From: Streptomyces sp. V4I2
Lineage (GTDB): Bacteria > Actinomycetota > Actinomycetes > Streptomycetales > Streptomycetaceae
Assembly (NCBI RefSeq): GCF_030817655.1
Contig: NZ_JAUSZM010000003.1
Span: 9,672,001 to 9,736,000 of the forward strand
Length of the DNA: 64,000 nucleotides
Direction of reading: 5' to 3'
Positions within the stretch are counted from its first letter, which is position 1. Every line of letters starts with the position of its first letter. Positions 35,303 to 43,370 of this stretch are shown piece by piece. The notes beneath the pieces were generated by a model. That model was not told the origin of the DNA. It saw only the letters and a program-made list of their open reading frames with translations, and made no database searches. The position numbers and the translations under genes were made by a program.

Positions 35303-35636
35303 CCAACCGTGGTCTGTGGCCTGCGTGTTGAGGCGCACCACGTCGGTACGACGGGGCCGTCGCCGAAGCCTTCCGAGGCGATTCCCGCGCTGTCGGACTC
35401 GGAGCGGGAGTCGGACCGGGGTTTGGAGTCGGACTCGGAGCGGGATTCGGAGTTGCACCCGGAGCAGGAGTCGGACCCCGGAGCCGGCCAAGCTCCGCGG
35501 CTTGTTTCGTCGGCGGACCTCCGCCTTGGGACATCGCCGTGCATTGGGGCTCTGACCTGGGCAGCCGCCAGGCTGCGCTGTAGCCGGGCGGGCGAAACCG
35601 GTCGCCGCGGGGGTCGGGCGCTGCTAGCTTGCGGCC
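35303..35636. other. 334-bp spacer with a tandem repeat and a likely leaderless promoter
   Basis: Apart from the 12-bp-period repeat listed separately there is no gene. TAGCTT (35625-35630) ends 6 nt before the GTG start at 35637, the spacing expected for a leaderless message, and no ribosome site is present. Open frames crossing the repeat on both strands encode low-complexity peptides and lack normal Streptomyces codon use. Confidence 0.5.
35396..35479. repeat. degenerate tandem repeat, 12-bp unit, seven copies
   Basis: Unit consensus GACTCGGAGCGG. Copies start at 35396, 35408, 35420, 35432, 35444, 35456 and 35468; the first and fourth are identical and the others differ at one to several positions. 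Read rightward it would encode Ser/Asp/Glu/Arg repeats, but no start, ribosome site or conserved frame supports translation. Confidence 0.8.
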
Positions 35637-36290
35637 GTGGATCTCTTCTCACACTCTTGGCCAGCGTTGCGCACAGCGGTCGCCGAGCTCCAGGACGAGG
35701 ACTTCGCGCGGCCGTCCGGCTGCACCGGCTGGCTCGTGCGGGACCTGGTGTGCCACCTGATCATCGACGCTCAGGACGTCCTGATCACCCTCGTCACCCC
35801 CGCCGAGACGGAACCGACCCGGGACGCGGTGACGTACTGGGACCTCGTCGACACCCCGACCGGCGACGACCCGCTCGACGCGCTGATCGTCCGCCTGGCC
35901 GCCGCGTACGAAGAGCCGTGGCTGCTCAAGTTCCACCTCGACGACGTCGGTTCCGCCGCCGGTCGCGCCGCCGAACTCGCCGATTCCGCGCTCCGGGTCC
36001 GCACCCGCGACCAGGTGCTCACCGCGGGCGACTACCTCCATGCGTACGTCCTGGAGTGGACGCTGCACCACCTCGACCTGATCGCGCACCTCCCGGACGC
36101 GACGGAACCGCCCGCCGAGGGGCTCGCCCGGTCACGTGAACTGCTGGAGAGGATCGCCGGTACGGCGTTTCCCCCGTCCTTCTCCGACAAGGACGCGCTG
36201 CTGATCGGCACCGGACGGCGTGCCCCGGCCGAAGCCGAGAAGGCCGAACTGGGTGAACTGGCCGCGAAACTTCCGCTCGTCCTCGGCTGA
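35637..36290 (+). CDS. maleylpyruvate isomerase-family (DinB-fold) mycothiol-dependent protein
   Basis: 217 residues of the DinB/YfiT-like four-helix family called mycothiol-dependent maleylpyruvate isomerase. GCTGWLVRDLVCHLIIDAQD (first metal His) near residues 29-48 and AYVLEWTLHHLDLIAHL (His pair) near 128-144 provide the metal site. Members transfer or isomerise using mycothiol, the low-molecular thiol of Actinobacteria, in the cytosol. The GTG start has no ribosome site but follows TAGCTT by 6 nt, so the message may be leaderless. The precise substrate is unknown. Confidence 0.85.
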   Translation: MDLFSHSWPALRTAVAELQDEDFARPSGCTGWLVRDLVCHLIIDAQDVLITLVTPAETEPTRDAVTYWDLVDTPTGDDPLDALIVRLAAAYEEPWLLKFHLDDVGSAAGRAAELADSALRVRTRDQVLTAGDYLHAYVLEWTLHHLDLIAHLPDATEPPAEGLARSRELLERIAGTAFPPSFSDKDALLIGTGRRAPAEAEKAELGELAAKLPLVLG

Positions 36291-36349
36291 TCGTCCGCCA
36301 CCGGGCGGGTGTCGCCCCGGGTTCGGCTTTCACAGGGCAGGGCAGCGTG

Positions 36350-37386
36350 GCCACAGTGGTAGCGGAGGCGTCAAGGATGCCACCGCGATCACCGAGGTCT
36401 TCGGCGACGGCCAGAAGTTGACCGCCGTCGCACTCGAATACCCCAAGGCGATCGACACCGCGAAGCTTTCCAAGAAGACCTTCACCGGGGACGGCAGGAC
36501 CATTACCAAGGTCTACGCGAACACCGCCCACGACCGCCCAGAACGGCGCGAACGGCAAGTACGTCATCGTCGAGATGTCGCCCGACGACGACGGCGCCTC
36601 CTTGAAGGCCGAGGCATCGGTGACGCAGGCAGGAACCGTCACGGCCACCGACGGTTCCACGTACGACGCGAGCAGCACGGCGGTCAGCACAACCAAGGTG
36701 TCGAACCTCGTCGTCGACGACTTCAAGCAGCTCTCGGCAACGGCGCCATCTGCTGGGCGAGTCCGGAGGACCAGGCCCAGCGGCCGGCCTTCGTGCTCGC
36801 GCCCAGTACTCCACTTCCGTCGTGGACGACCGCGACGGATACGTCGTCACGGACCTGCTCGACACCACCGTCCGGCTGGTCGACGAGGTGACGAGGTGAC
36901 GAGGTGACGAGCCAGTACAGCATCGACACCGACCGGCTCTACGCCACCGGGCAGTCCATGGGCGCCATCATGTCGATCGTCATGGGCATCGAGTATCCCG
37001 ACCTGTTCGCCGCCTCATACATCGTCGCCGGCCAGTGGGATCCCACGAAGGTCGAGCCGTTGGCCGACGACAGGCTGTGGATCGTCGTGGCCCAGGGCGG
37101 CGACAACGCCTATCCCGGCGAGAACAAGATCACGGCCGCACTGGAGAAGGAGGGCGCCGAAGCCAGCCGCGCCGTCTGGGACGGAAGGTCCACCGCCGCA
37201 CAGTTCGCCACCGACGTGGCGGCCATGGCCGCCAAGGGCACATCCATCAACTACGCGGCATTGAAGAAGGGCACCGTCGTGCCTGCCGGCGAGACCGACA
37301 ACTCCATCAACAATCACCTGAGCACCCGGACGATCGCCTACGACATCGACGGCATCCGCGAGTGGATCTTCCAGCAGCGCAAGTGA
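36350..37386 (+). pseudogene. shattered secreted alpha/beta hydrolase (PHB-depolymerase/peptidase-like)
   Basis: A once-secreted hydrolase is spread over several frames. From about 36360: GVKDATAITEVFGDGQKLTAV; near 36535 it jumps frame to NGKYVIVEMSPDDDG; near 36735 DDFKQLS is joined directly to GNGAICWASPEDQ, losing about 50 residues; near 36809 one base is missing before QYSTSVVDD; at 36883-36912 extra 8-bp repeats shift the frame again. The last frame (36904-37386) is open for 160 codons and keeps the nucleophile elbow ATGQSMGAI. The signal peptide is gone too. At least four lesions make it inactive; the 3' piece alone is too short for the fold. Confidence 0.85.
36883..36912. repeat. 8-bp tandem repeat (GACGAGGT, 3.75 copies) causing a frameshift
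   Basis: GACGAGGT is repeated at 36883, 36891 and 36899, and six of its bases recur at 36907. In-frame reading (VDEVTSQYS) needs only the last part; the two extra copies add 16 bp, shift the frame and create a TGA. Replication slippage is the simplest cause. Confidence 0.85.
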
Positions 37387-37460
37387 GCCGCGGTCAAGGC
37401 ATCTCCACGCATGATCTCGATGCGTGTGTGATCACCGCGCGTCATTGAAATACTCCGGCC

Positions 37461-37997
37461 GTGGATACGAGTGCGAGGGCAGACGGGCTCCGGCCGGTTC
37501 GACCGGTTCAGGCGGCGCCTGCGATCGGAGCGGACCATCCCGTCAAATGGGTGCTGCGGCCCGCAGAACCGGCGGACGTCGAGGCGATCGCGGAGCTCCG
37601 GGCGACGGTGATGCGCCCGGACCTGGAGCGACTGGGACGGTTCGACGAGCATCGAGTCCGGCAGCGGCTGCGGGATTCCTTCTCCCCGCAGCACACGTCG
37701 GTCATCGTGGCCGACGGTGCCTTCGCGGGCTGTGTCGCGGTGCGTCCGGCCGAGGACGGGCGGTGGCTGGAGCACTTCTATCTCGCTCCGGACCTGCAGG
37801 GCCGCGGGGTCGGTTCGGCCGTCCTGCGGTACGTGCTGGACCGGACCGATGCCGACGGCGCGCTCGTCCGCTTGAACGTCCTGCAGGGCAGCGCCGCCCG
37901 GCGACTGTACGAGCGCCACGGGTTCACCGTGGAGGTTCAGGACCCGATCGACGTGTACATGGTGCGACGGCCGGATGAGGGCGCCCTCGGAACGTGA
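37461..37997 (+). CDS. GNAT N-acetyltransferase
   Basis: 178 residues. The acetyltransferase domain begins near residue 29 (KWVLRPAEPADVEAIAELR) and has the binding loop LEHFYLAPDLQGRGVGSAVL with Q-G-R-G-V-G, then AARRLYERHGFTVE. The first 28 residues are not part of the domain, and the GTG at 37461 lacks a clear ribosome site, so a later start is possible. Acceptor unknown. It stands between two degraded genes. Confidence 0.85.
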   Translation: MDTSARADGLRPVRPVQAAPAIGADHPVKWVLRPAEPADVEAIAELRATVMRPDLERLGRFDEHRVRQRLRDSFSPQHTSVIVADGAFAGCVAVRPAEDGRWLEHFYLAPDLQGRGVGSAVLRYVLDRTDADGALVRLNVLQGSAARRLYERHGFTVEVQDPIDVYMVRRPDEGALGT

Positions 37998-38029
37998 GGC
38001 GGGGTGCGGATGTTCAGCCGGTACGTCGC

Positions 38030-38197
38030 TCGTGTCGTCGTCTGGGTCCCGGATCATGCCGATCCGGCGCATCACTGCCCGGGAACGTAGGTTCGAGCGC
38101 CCACCACCCAAACCTCGGCGTTCATCGCCGCCCACGGTCCGAGGTCGGACTCCCGCCACCGGCGGAGCAGAAGACGATCGGTACGCAGTTCTGGCAT
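38030..38197 (-). pseudogene. RimJ/RimL-type GNAT gene with an internal deletion
   Basis: Reading left from ATG 38197 the frame gives a typical GNAT start (PELRTDRLLLRRWRESDL then GPWAAMNAEVW). It is joined within a few bases (about 38095-38110) to NLRSRAVMRRIGMIRDPDDD in a different frame, which is the C-terminal GNAT motif. About 100 residues, including the acetyl-CoA loop, are missing and the frame is broken, so this is a relic. It lies between an intact GNAT and a LysR gene, and accounts for most of an otherwise empty 218-bp gap. Confidence 0.7.
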
Positions 38198-38215
38198 GCC
38201 GGTCAGCCAACGCCA

Positions 38216-39169
38216 TCACGATCGGGGCGTCGATCGGTTATGTCGAACCTTGCGGTGCTCGCCCGGGACGGCCTGCGGCTCTGTCGTGGTCAAGGTGGCG
38301 CGCAGCAGGTCCCGCAGGGTGAGTGCCGCCTGTAGCGGGGCAGCGGGCAGCGCCACATGTACGGTCCGGCGCAGGGCCGGGTCGGTGAGGCGGCGCAGGA
38401 CGAGTTCGTCGGGGACCGCCCAGGCGGCCAGCGAGGGCACCAGGGCAACCCCGAGTCCGGCGGCCGCGTAGCCGAACTTCCCGGACCACTCCGCGATCCG
38501 GATGATCTTCCTGGGGGTGAAACCCGCCCGCGAGCAGGCGTCGGCGAGCATCGTGGGACGGTCGCCGTACGCGTTCTGGAGCCAGGCCTCGTCGCGCAGT
38601 TCCCACAGGTCGACCGTCCTGGCGCCGGCGAGGCGGTGCTCGCGGGGGAGAGCGACGAGGAGCTCGTCCTCGCACAGCATCGTCGTCGTGACACCGTCGG
38701 CCGGCGGCAGACCGGACGGGTAGTCGCTGACGACGGCGAGATCCAGCGCTCCGTCCGTGAGGCGCTCCACCAGCGTGTGGGTCGGGCCCTCGACCGCGAC
38801 GACCTCGACATCCGGCCTGGCGTCCCGGAGGGCCCGCAGGGCGGTGGGCACCAGGGAGATGTTGGCGGTGGCGAACGCGCCCATGTGCAGCAGCCCGCCG
38901 TGCCCCGCGTGCAGCACGGCCAGTTCCCGTTCCGCCCGCGACAGTCGGTCGAGCACCTCCGTGGCGTGCCGGTGCAGCGTACGGCCGGCGGGGTTCAGCC
39001 GTACGCCCCGAGGAAGCCGTTCCAACAGCGGTCCGCCCGCCTGCTGTTCAAGGGTGGCGATCCGTCGGGACACCGCGGACTGCGTGTAGTTGAGCCGGAC
39101 CGCTGCTTTCGTGAACGATCCGGTCTCGGCAACGGCCACGAGCAGCCGCAGTGCGTCGATCTCGAACAC
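38216..39169 (-). CDS. LysR-family regulator
   Basis: 317 residues: N-terminal winged helix (FEIDALRLLVAVAETGSFTKAAVRLNYTQSAVSRRIATLE, residues 2-41) and a LysR effector domain from about residue 90. GTG 39169 follows GGGAGG. It is transcribed away from the M20 peptidase gene, the classic LysR arrangement, so that peptidase is the likely target. In the 232-bp gap GCAT-N7-ATGC (39232-39246), which fits the T-N11-A pattern of LysR sites, is a candidate binding site. Confidence 0.92.
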   Translation of the reverse strand: MFEIDALRLLVAVAETGSFTKAAVRLNYTQSAVSRRIATLEQQAGGPLLERLPRGVRLNPAGRTLHRHATEVLDRLSRAERELAVLHAGHGGLLHMGAFATANISLVPTALRALRDARPDVEVVAVEGPTHTLVERLTDGALDLAVVSDYPSGLPPADGVTTTMLCEDELLVALPREHRLAGARTVDLWELRDEAWLQNAYGDRPTMLADACSRAGFTPRKIIRIAEWSGKFGYAAAGLGVALVPSLAAWAVPDELVLRRLTDPALRRTVHVALPAAPLQAALTLRDLLRATLTTTEPQAVPGEHRKVRHNRSTPRS

Positions 39170-39231
39170 GTTCCTCCCTCGCCAAGGTCCTCATCCAGCC
39201 ACCACCATCGTTCCCGACACATTCCTCAGGC

Positions 39232-39246
39232 GCATAGGTCCCATGC
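39232..39246. promoter_or_regulatory. candidate LysR binding site
   Basis: GCAT-N7-ATGC, an inverted repeat with the T-N11-A spacing of LysR-type sites, in the gap between the divergent LysR and M20 peptidase genes, 62 bp before the LysR start. Confidence 0.35.
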
Positions 39247-39401
39247 AATCCAGTCGCTGGTGGAATGCCTTGCCTCACCCTAACGTCGTTCACGCGGCGG
39301 AGCGTCGGAGGGGGAGCGAGCTCCGCCGCACCCCATGGCCGATGAGATCCGAAGGGGTGAAGTGTGTTGTCACGAGGGGGAGTTGGGATGGGGCGGGACC
39401 G

Positions 39402-40538
39402 GTGACCCGGGGGCCTGCGCTCACGTTGCCGGCGATGCTGGCCGATCTGGAGGACCTCGTGCTGTGCGAGTCCTTCTCGGCGGACCACGCGGCGCTGGCG
39501 CGGAGCGCCGAGGTGGTCGGCGCCCTCGGGGCGAGGCTGTTGGGGGCCGCGCCGGAGACGATCGTGATCGACGGTGTGACCCATCTGCGGTGGAGCTTCG
39601 GCGCTCCGCGGGTCCTGCTGATGGGACATCACGACACGGTGTGGCCCATGGGCTCGCTCCGGAAGCACCCCTGGTCGGTTGCCGACGGGATCGCCCGTGG
39701 CCCTGGGGTCCTGGACATGAAGGCGGGCCTTGTGCAGTTGTTCCACGCGCTGGCCTCCCTGCCCTCCCCGGACGGAGTGTGCGTACTGGTCAACGGGGAC
39801 GAGGAAGTCGGCTCCGCGACCTCCCGGCGGCTGATCGAGGAATCCGTGCGGGGATGCGCGGCCGCCTTCGTGCTGGAGGCGTCCGCGGACGAGGGGGGTG
39901 CCCTCAAGACCGCCCGCAAGGGCACTTCGCGATACGAGGTCGTGGTGCACGGCCGAGCCGCGCACGCGGGTCTGGAACCGCACAAGGGAGTCAACGCCGC
40001 GGTCGAGGCCGCTCACCAGGTGCTGGCCGTCGTCGGCCTCGGGGACTCGATGGGCGCCGTCGGTGCCGCCCCTTCAGTCCTGGGCTTCGCGACCGTCACG
40101 CCCACCCTGCTGTCGGCCGGCAGCGCGCGCAACACGGTGCCCGCGCTGGCGCGGGTGTCGGTGGACGTGCGAGCACCGAGCACGACGGCACAGAACCGTA
40201 TCGACGAGCTCATGCGAGGGCTCACCGCCCGGACGCCCGGAACCCGGTTGGAAGTGCTGGGTGGCAGGCAACGGCCGCCCATGGAACCGGAGTCCTCCGC
40301 CGGACTGTTCGCCCTCGCCTCCCGGCTCGCCGCGGAACTGGGCCAGGAACCGCTGCGGGGGAGCGCCGTCGGTGGTGCTTCGGACGGCAACTACACCGCG
40401 GCGGCGGGCTGTCCGACGCTGGACGGCCTGGGCGCCGTGGGCGGTGGCGCGCATGCGGACACCGAGTACGTCGAGGTCGCGCAGATGATCCCCCGCACCC
40501 GGCTGCTCGCTCACCTCATTGATCACACGACCGGCTGA
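39402..40538 (+). CDS. M20-family metallopeptidase, glutamate carboxypeptidase-like
   Basis: About 378 residues of the M20 family (CPG2/ArgE-like), cytosolic two-metal amino- or carboxypeptidases. Metal and catalytic residues are visible: MGHHDTVWP (His and catalytic Asp), GPGVLDMKAGL (bridging Asp), NGDEEVGSATS (catalytic base Glu and a ligand), EASADEGG and the closing GGGAHADTEYVE (His). The lid domain lies between about 160 and 275 (GRAAHAGLEPHKGVNA). The start is uncertain; GTG 39402 gives the usual length, while GTG 39357 and ATG 39342 are in frame. Divergent from a LysR gene that may control it. Confidence 0.9.
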   Translation: MTRGPALTLPAMLADLEDLVLCESFSADHAALARSAEVVGALGARLLGAAPETIVIDGVTHLRWSFGAPRVLLMGHHDTVWPMGSLRKHPWSVADGIARGPGVLDMKAGLVQLFHALASLPSPDGVCVLVNGDEEVGSATSRRLIEESVRGCAAAFVLEASADEGGALKTARKGTSRYEVVVHGRAAHAGLEPHKGVNAAVEAAHQVLAVVGLGDSMGAVGAAPSVLGFATVTPTLLSAGSARNTVPALARVSVDVRAPSTTAQNRIDELMRGLTARTPGTRLEVLGGRQRPPMEPESSAGLFALASRLAAELGQEPLRGSAVGGASDGNYTAAAGCPTLDGLGAVGGGAHADTEYVEVAQMIPRTRLLAHLIDHTTG

Positions 40539-40686
40539 AGCGGCCTTGCCGAGTGCCGCTCCGAAACGAAACCGAGGCCCCTGTATGAGCGTGCCGGGTT
40601 CCCCGTCCCCTGAAGCCGCCCAGCTGGCTTCCCGTAGAGGCTTCGGCCGACTCGAACACACCTTCCTGCCGAGGAAGGAGGTCAAC

Positions 40687-41385
40687 ATGCAGGAGAAGTA
40701 CCGGGGACTGTTCATCGCCGCTTCCCTGACTGGCATCGCCGTCCTGGCGACCGGAGGCACCCTGTTGTGGGTCTACACGAGCTGGTGGGTCGCGTGGTAT
40801 CCCCTGTTCTTCTCCGCGCTGAGCATCGGTGCCCTGCTCAACAGCCCCAACTTCCGGAAGAAGCTCGGCAGTCAACGCCTGCACCTCTTCGAGAGGGGGC
40901 TGCTCGTGGACAGGGGCGCCGGTCAGTTGTTCGCGGTCCGCTGGGACCAAGCGGTCCATTACCAGGAAACCGTCCAGGAAGTGATCATCTACAAGGGCAC
41001 GAAGACCCCTTACAACACCACGCACACCTCCACCCTGGTAGCGCCCAACGGCACCAAGGTGCAGATCTCGTCCCGCTTCGCCGACTTCGGGACCTGGCTG
41101 CCCCTGATCTCCGAGGCCATCGCCCGCGCCCAGGCCCAGAAGGTGTGGGAGGCGGTCCGTGAGGGTCAGAAGGTGAGTCACGGCCCGTTCAGCGTGGACG
41201 CCACCGGTATCTCCACCGAACGCGAAGGGGTCCTGCCCTGGTCGGCCGTCGCGACGATCGATGTCGGCGGGGGCTTCGTGGCCGTCCGGCAGCACGGACA
41301 GCCCAGAGCCTGGGCGCTCGCCAAGGTCGAGACCGTGCCGAACCTTCTCGTCTTCCTGACCATCGCCGCGAACCTCTACGGCTGA
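40687..41385 (+). CDS. two-helix membrane protein, DUF6585-like
   Basis: 232 residues. Two hydrophobic helices (about 8-28 and 33-48) are followed by a cytosolic beta-rich part with QRLHLFERGLLVDRG and AVRWDQAVHYQE, features I associate with DUF6585 proteins. No catalytic residue stands out. ATG 40687 follows GGAAGGAGGT, a strong ribosome site; the longer open frame before it is not needed. It converges on the beta-glucanase gene across a hairpin terminator. Confidence 0.8.
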   Translation: MQEKYRGLFIAASLTGIAVLATGGTLLWVYTSWWVAWYPLFFSALSIGALLNSPNFRKKLGSQRLHLFERGLLVDRGAGQLFAVRWDQAVHYQETVQEVIIYKGTKTPYNTTHTSTLVAPNGTKVQISSRFADFGTWLPLISEAIARAQAQKVWEAVREGQKVSHGPFSVDATGISTEREGVLPWSAVATIDVGGGFVAVRQHGQPRAWALAKVETVPNLLVFLTIAANLYG

Positions 41386-41434
41386 GGAGCAGGTGTCACG
41401 GTGTACCTGGCGGCGGGCGCCTGCACAGCCGCAT

Positions 41435-41470
41435 GTGCCCCGCACGCGGCCGTGACCGCGTGCGGGGCAC
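41435..41470. terminator. bidirectional terminator, 15-bp stem
   Basis: GTGCCCCGCACGCGG (41435-41449) pairs perfectly with 41456-41470 around a 6-nt loop (CCGTGA), between the convergent membrane-protein gene and beta-glucanase gene. Confidence 0.85.
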
Positions 41471-41474
41471 CGGG

Positions 41475-42674
41475 TCAGCTGACCGGATCCAGTGTGAGGT
41501 AGGCCTGCCGGGGGTTGCCGTCGTGGACGAGGGACTCGTGATGGCCGACGTCGTCGAAGGCGAAGGCGTATGCCTTTCCGTCCGCCATCTGCGCATGGAT
41601 GAGCCGCGCGTAGTGATTGGTGACGGCGTCCTGGTAGAAGGCGGCCGCCGAGGCGTCGGGCTGGTTGGGGTTGGCCAGCAGGGTGGAGCGGTTGAAGCCT
41701 GCGCACAGGGTGCGCGAGATCGGCCCGCGCACCGCGTCGTTGGGCGCGTCGAGGAGCCTGTGGCAGCCGAAGATGCTGTTCGCGTCCGGCTTCTGGAAGC
41801 TGGTGACGACGGCGCCGGAACTGTTCGTGAAGTTCATGACGTTGCCCGAGACCCGGCCGTGGTACTTGGTGTTCGGCTGGTCGGCGAACGGCGTGACCGT
41901 CAATGTCGTCGACGCGTACTTCTGCCAGACGCGGTTGACGTAGTCGTCCATCACGGAGGCGGACAGGGCCCCGGTCTCCAGCCCGTACCCGGGTGCAAGC
42001 GCACGTAGTGGCGTCCCGTCGGACCGGGTCTGGATCAGGTTCCCCCAGCCGCCCGACTGCCCGCGCAGGCCGTTGAGGACCGCGTTGTATCCGCCCGCCT
42101 TGAGATGGCCGGTGTTGACGGTGCTGCCGTCGGCGCGCTGGACACCCACGGCGTACGGCGCGGAGAACATGTCCACCTGGGTGCTGTTGAGCCACAGCCC
42201 GGCGTCGTTGAGCGTGTACTCCGACCAGTTGAACAGGATGTTCCGGTTGGGGTCGCTCGGATTCTGCACGGCGGGCTGCACCAGGCCGCCGGTGGTCAGT
42301 TTGAAGACGAGCTTCTGCCCGTAGGAGAAGTAGATCCGACCGGAGAACTTGGGTATCCGGATCGTGGTCGACTGCCCTGCGGCCGGTCCGGGGATGGCTG
42401 CGTCCGGTGCCGGTGTGGGCGGGTTGCCGCCGGCGGGCCAGGGGTGGAACGTGCCGCCTGCGTCGGCCCAGCCCTGCCGGCCGGTCGAGAGCAGGGTGCC
42501 GAGGTTGTAGATGTAGACCGGTTCGCCGCGGCCGGAGCTGTTGGTGATCTTCAGGGGGATCGTGGCGGGCACCGCCTGCGCGGGCGACGGCGCCGCGAAG
42601 GCAAGCAGCGCGCCCAGCAGGGCGGCTACCGCGGCCAGGGCTGCGAGTGGGTGTCTGTTGTGTGGGGGGAGCAC
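41475..42674 (-). CDS. secreted GH64 beta-1,3-glucanase
   Basis: 399 residues. A signal peptide (AALAAVAALLGALLAFAAPSPAQA) exports it. The mature protein has the GH64 two-domain fold of laminaripentaose-producing endo-beta-1,3-glucanases: PLKITNSSGRGEPVYIYNLG at the N-terminus, a FSGRIYFSYGQKLVFK segment, the FNWSEYTLND catalytic region with its Glu, NSTQVDMFSAPYAV and the C-terminal AYAFAFDDVGHHESLVHDG. It attacks fungal or algal glucans. GTG 42674 is fixed by GGAGGT 5 nt upstream. A LacI-type palindrome 60 bp upstream should control it. Confidence 0.92.
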   Translation of the reverse strand: MLPPHNRHPLAALAAVAALLGALLAFAAPSPAQAVPATIPLKITNSSGRGEPVYIYNLGTLLSTGRQGWADAGGTFHPWPAGGNPPTPAPDAAIPGPAAGQSTTIRIPKFSGRIYFSYGQKLVFKLTTGGLVQPAVQNPSDPNRNILFNWSEYTLNDAGLWLNSTQVDMFSAPYAVGVQRADGSTVNTGHLKAGGYNAVLNGLRGQSGGWGNLIQTRSDGTPLRALAPGYGLETGALSASVMDDYVNRVWQKYASTTLTVTPFADQPNTKYHGRVSGNVMNFTNSSGAVVTSFQKPDANSIFGCHRLLDAPNDAVRGPISRTLCAGFNRSTLLANPNQPDASAAAFYQDAVTNHYARLIHAQMADGKAYAFAFDDVGHHESLVHDGNPRQAYLTLDPVS

Positions 42675-42733
42675 TCTCGACCTCCGTGCGAGTGGGGGGA
42701 ATCGAGCAGGAGCGGAGCTTGGTCCGTACCTAT

Positions 42734-42747
42734 TGAGAGCGCTCTCA
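42734..42747. promoter_or_regulatory. LacI-family operator ahead of the GH64 gene
   Basis: TGAGAGCGCTCTCA is a perfect 14-bp palindrome differing from the CebR box at two mirrored positions. It lies 60 bp before the GH64 start. A perfect -35, TTGACA (minus strand 42775-42770), stands 17 nt before a weak -10 at 42752-42747 that touches the operator. The repressor is probably LacI-type but not CebR itself. Confidence 0.75.
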
Positions 42748-43150
42748 GCGTCGCGCTGGGACGAGGACATGTCAATGCATAGGGCGTGGATGTGTGTTGC
42801 CCGGTCAGTCACGCTCGGTGTCGTCCGGTCGGCGGATCCGCGGCGGGGCATCAGCAGGCGGTGCACGGCACAGTGGAGGTATGAACGCAGACGACAGGAA
42901 CATCCTGGCCCGGGGACGCGTGGCGACCAGGCTTCCGGCCCAGGACCTGGACCGTGCGCGGCGCTTCTACGCCGAGCAGCTCGGACTGGAGCCCGTCGAC
43001 GAACGGCCCGGTGGGCTGCTGTATCGGTGCGGCGGCACGGACTTCGCCCTGTTCGAGTCGGCGGGAACCTCGCCCGGCACCTTCACCCAGATGGGATGGG
43101 AGGTGGACGACATCGAGACCGTCGTGTCCGAACTCAGGCAGCTCTACCGT

Positions 43151-43336
43151 CTTGATCGGGTTGATCGAGCCATTCGTAGGGTTGGGTCGCCCAGGGGTGC
43201 TGGGTGTGGCTATCAGGCGGCTGCCGTCTCGTGGCTTGCCTCGCTTCGCCGCCCGGCACCCCACGACGACTCGGCCGCCGATTAGGAAGTGCGAACAAGT
43301 CGCTGCGTAGAGCAATGCCGGCGAGGTCGTCCGTGG
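43151..43336 (+). ncRNA. predicted IS110 bridge RNA
   Basis: A 5' hairpin CTTGATC-5-GATCGAG (43151-43169) is followed by two large hairpins. Target loop: stem GGGGTGC (43194-43200)/GCACCCC (43256-43262); inside, TCAGG (43213-43217) equals the left target and CGCTTC (43242-43247) is complementary to GAAGCG at the right target. Donor loop: imperfect stem 43261-43277/43318-43336; inside, ATTAGG (43281-43286) equals the last six bases of the element and GTAGAGC (43307-43313) is complementary to GCTCTAC at its left end (43141-43147). Order, guide polarity and the total of about 186 nt match the IS621 bridge RNA (about 177 nt). Confidence 0.7.
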
Positions 43337-43370
43337 CACGAACAGCACGAACACACACGTCAGGAGCGCG

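Noticed and set aside
35239-35652. Leftward frame across the 12-bp repeat (Ser/Asp/Glu/Arg-rich)
   Set aside because: No ribosome site, low-complexity translation, and the repeat is read equally in other frames; no evidence of coding.
43139-43370. A small protein gene in the IS left end
   Set aside because: Short frames there lack ribosome sites; the hairpins and guide matches explain the stretch better as bridge RNA.
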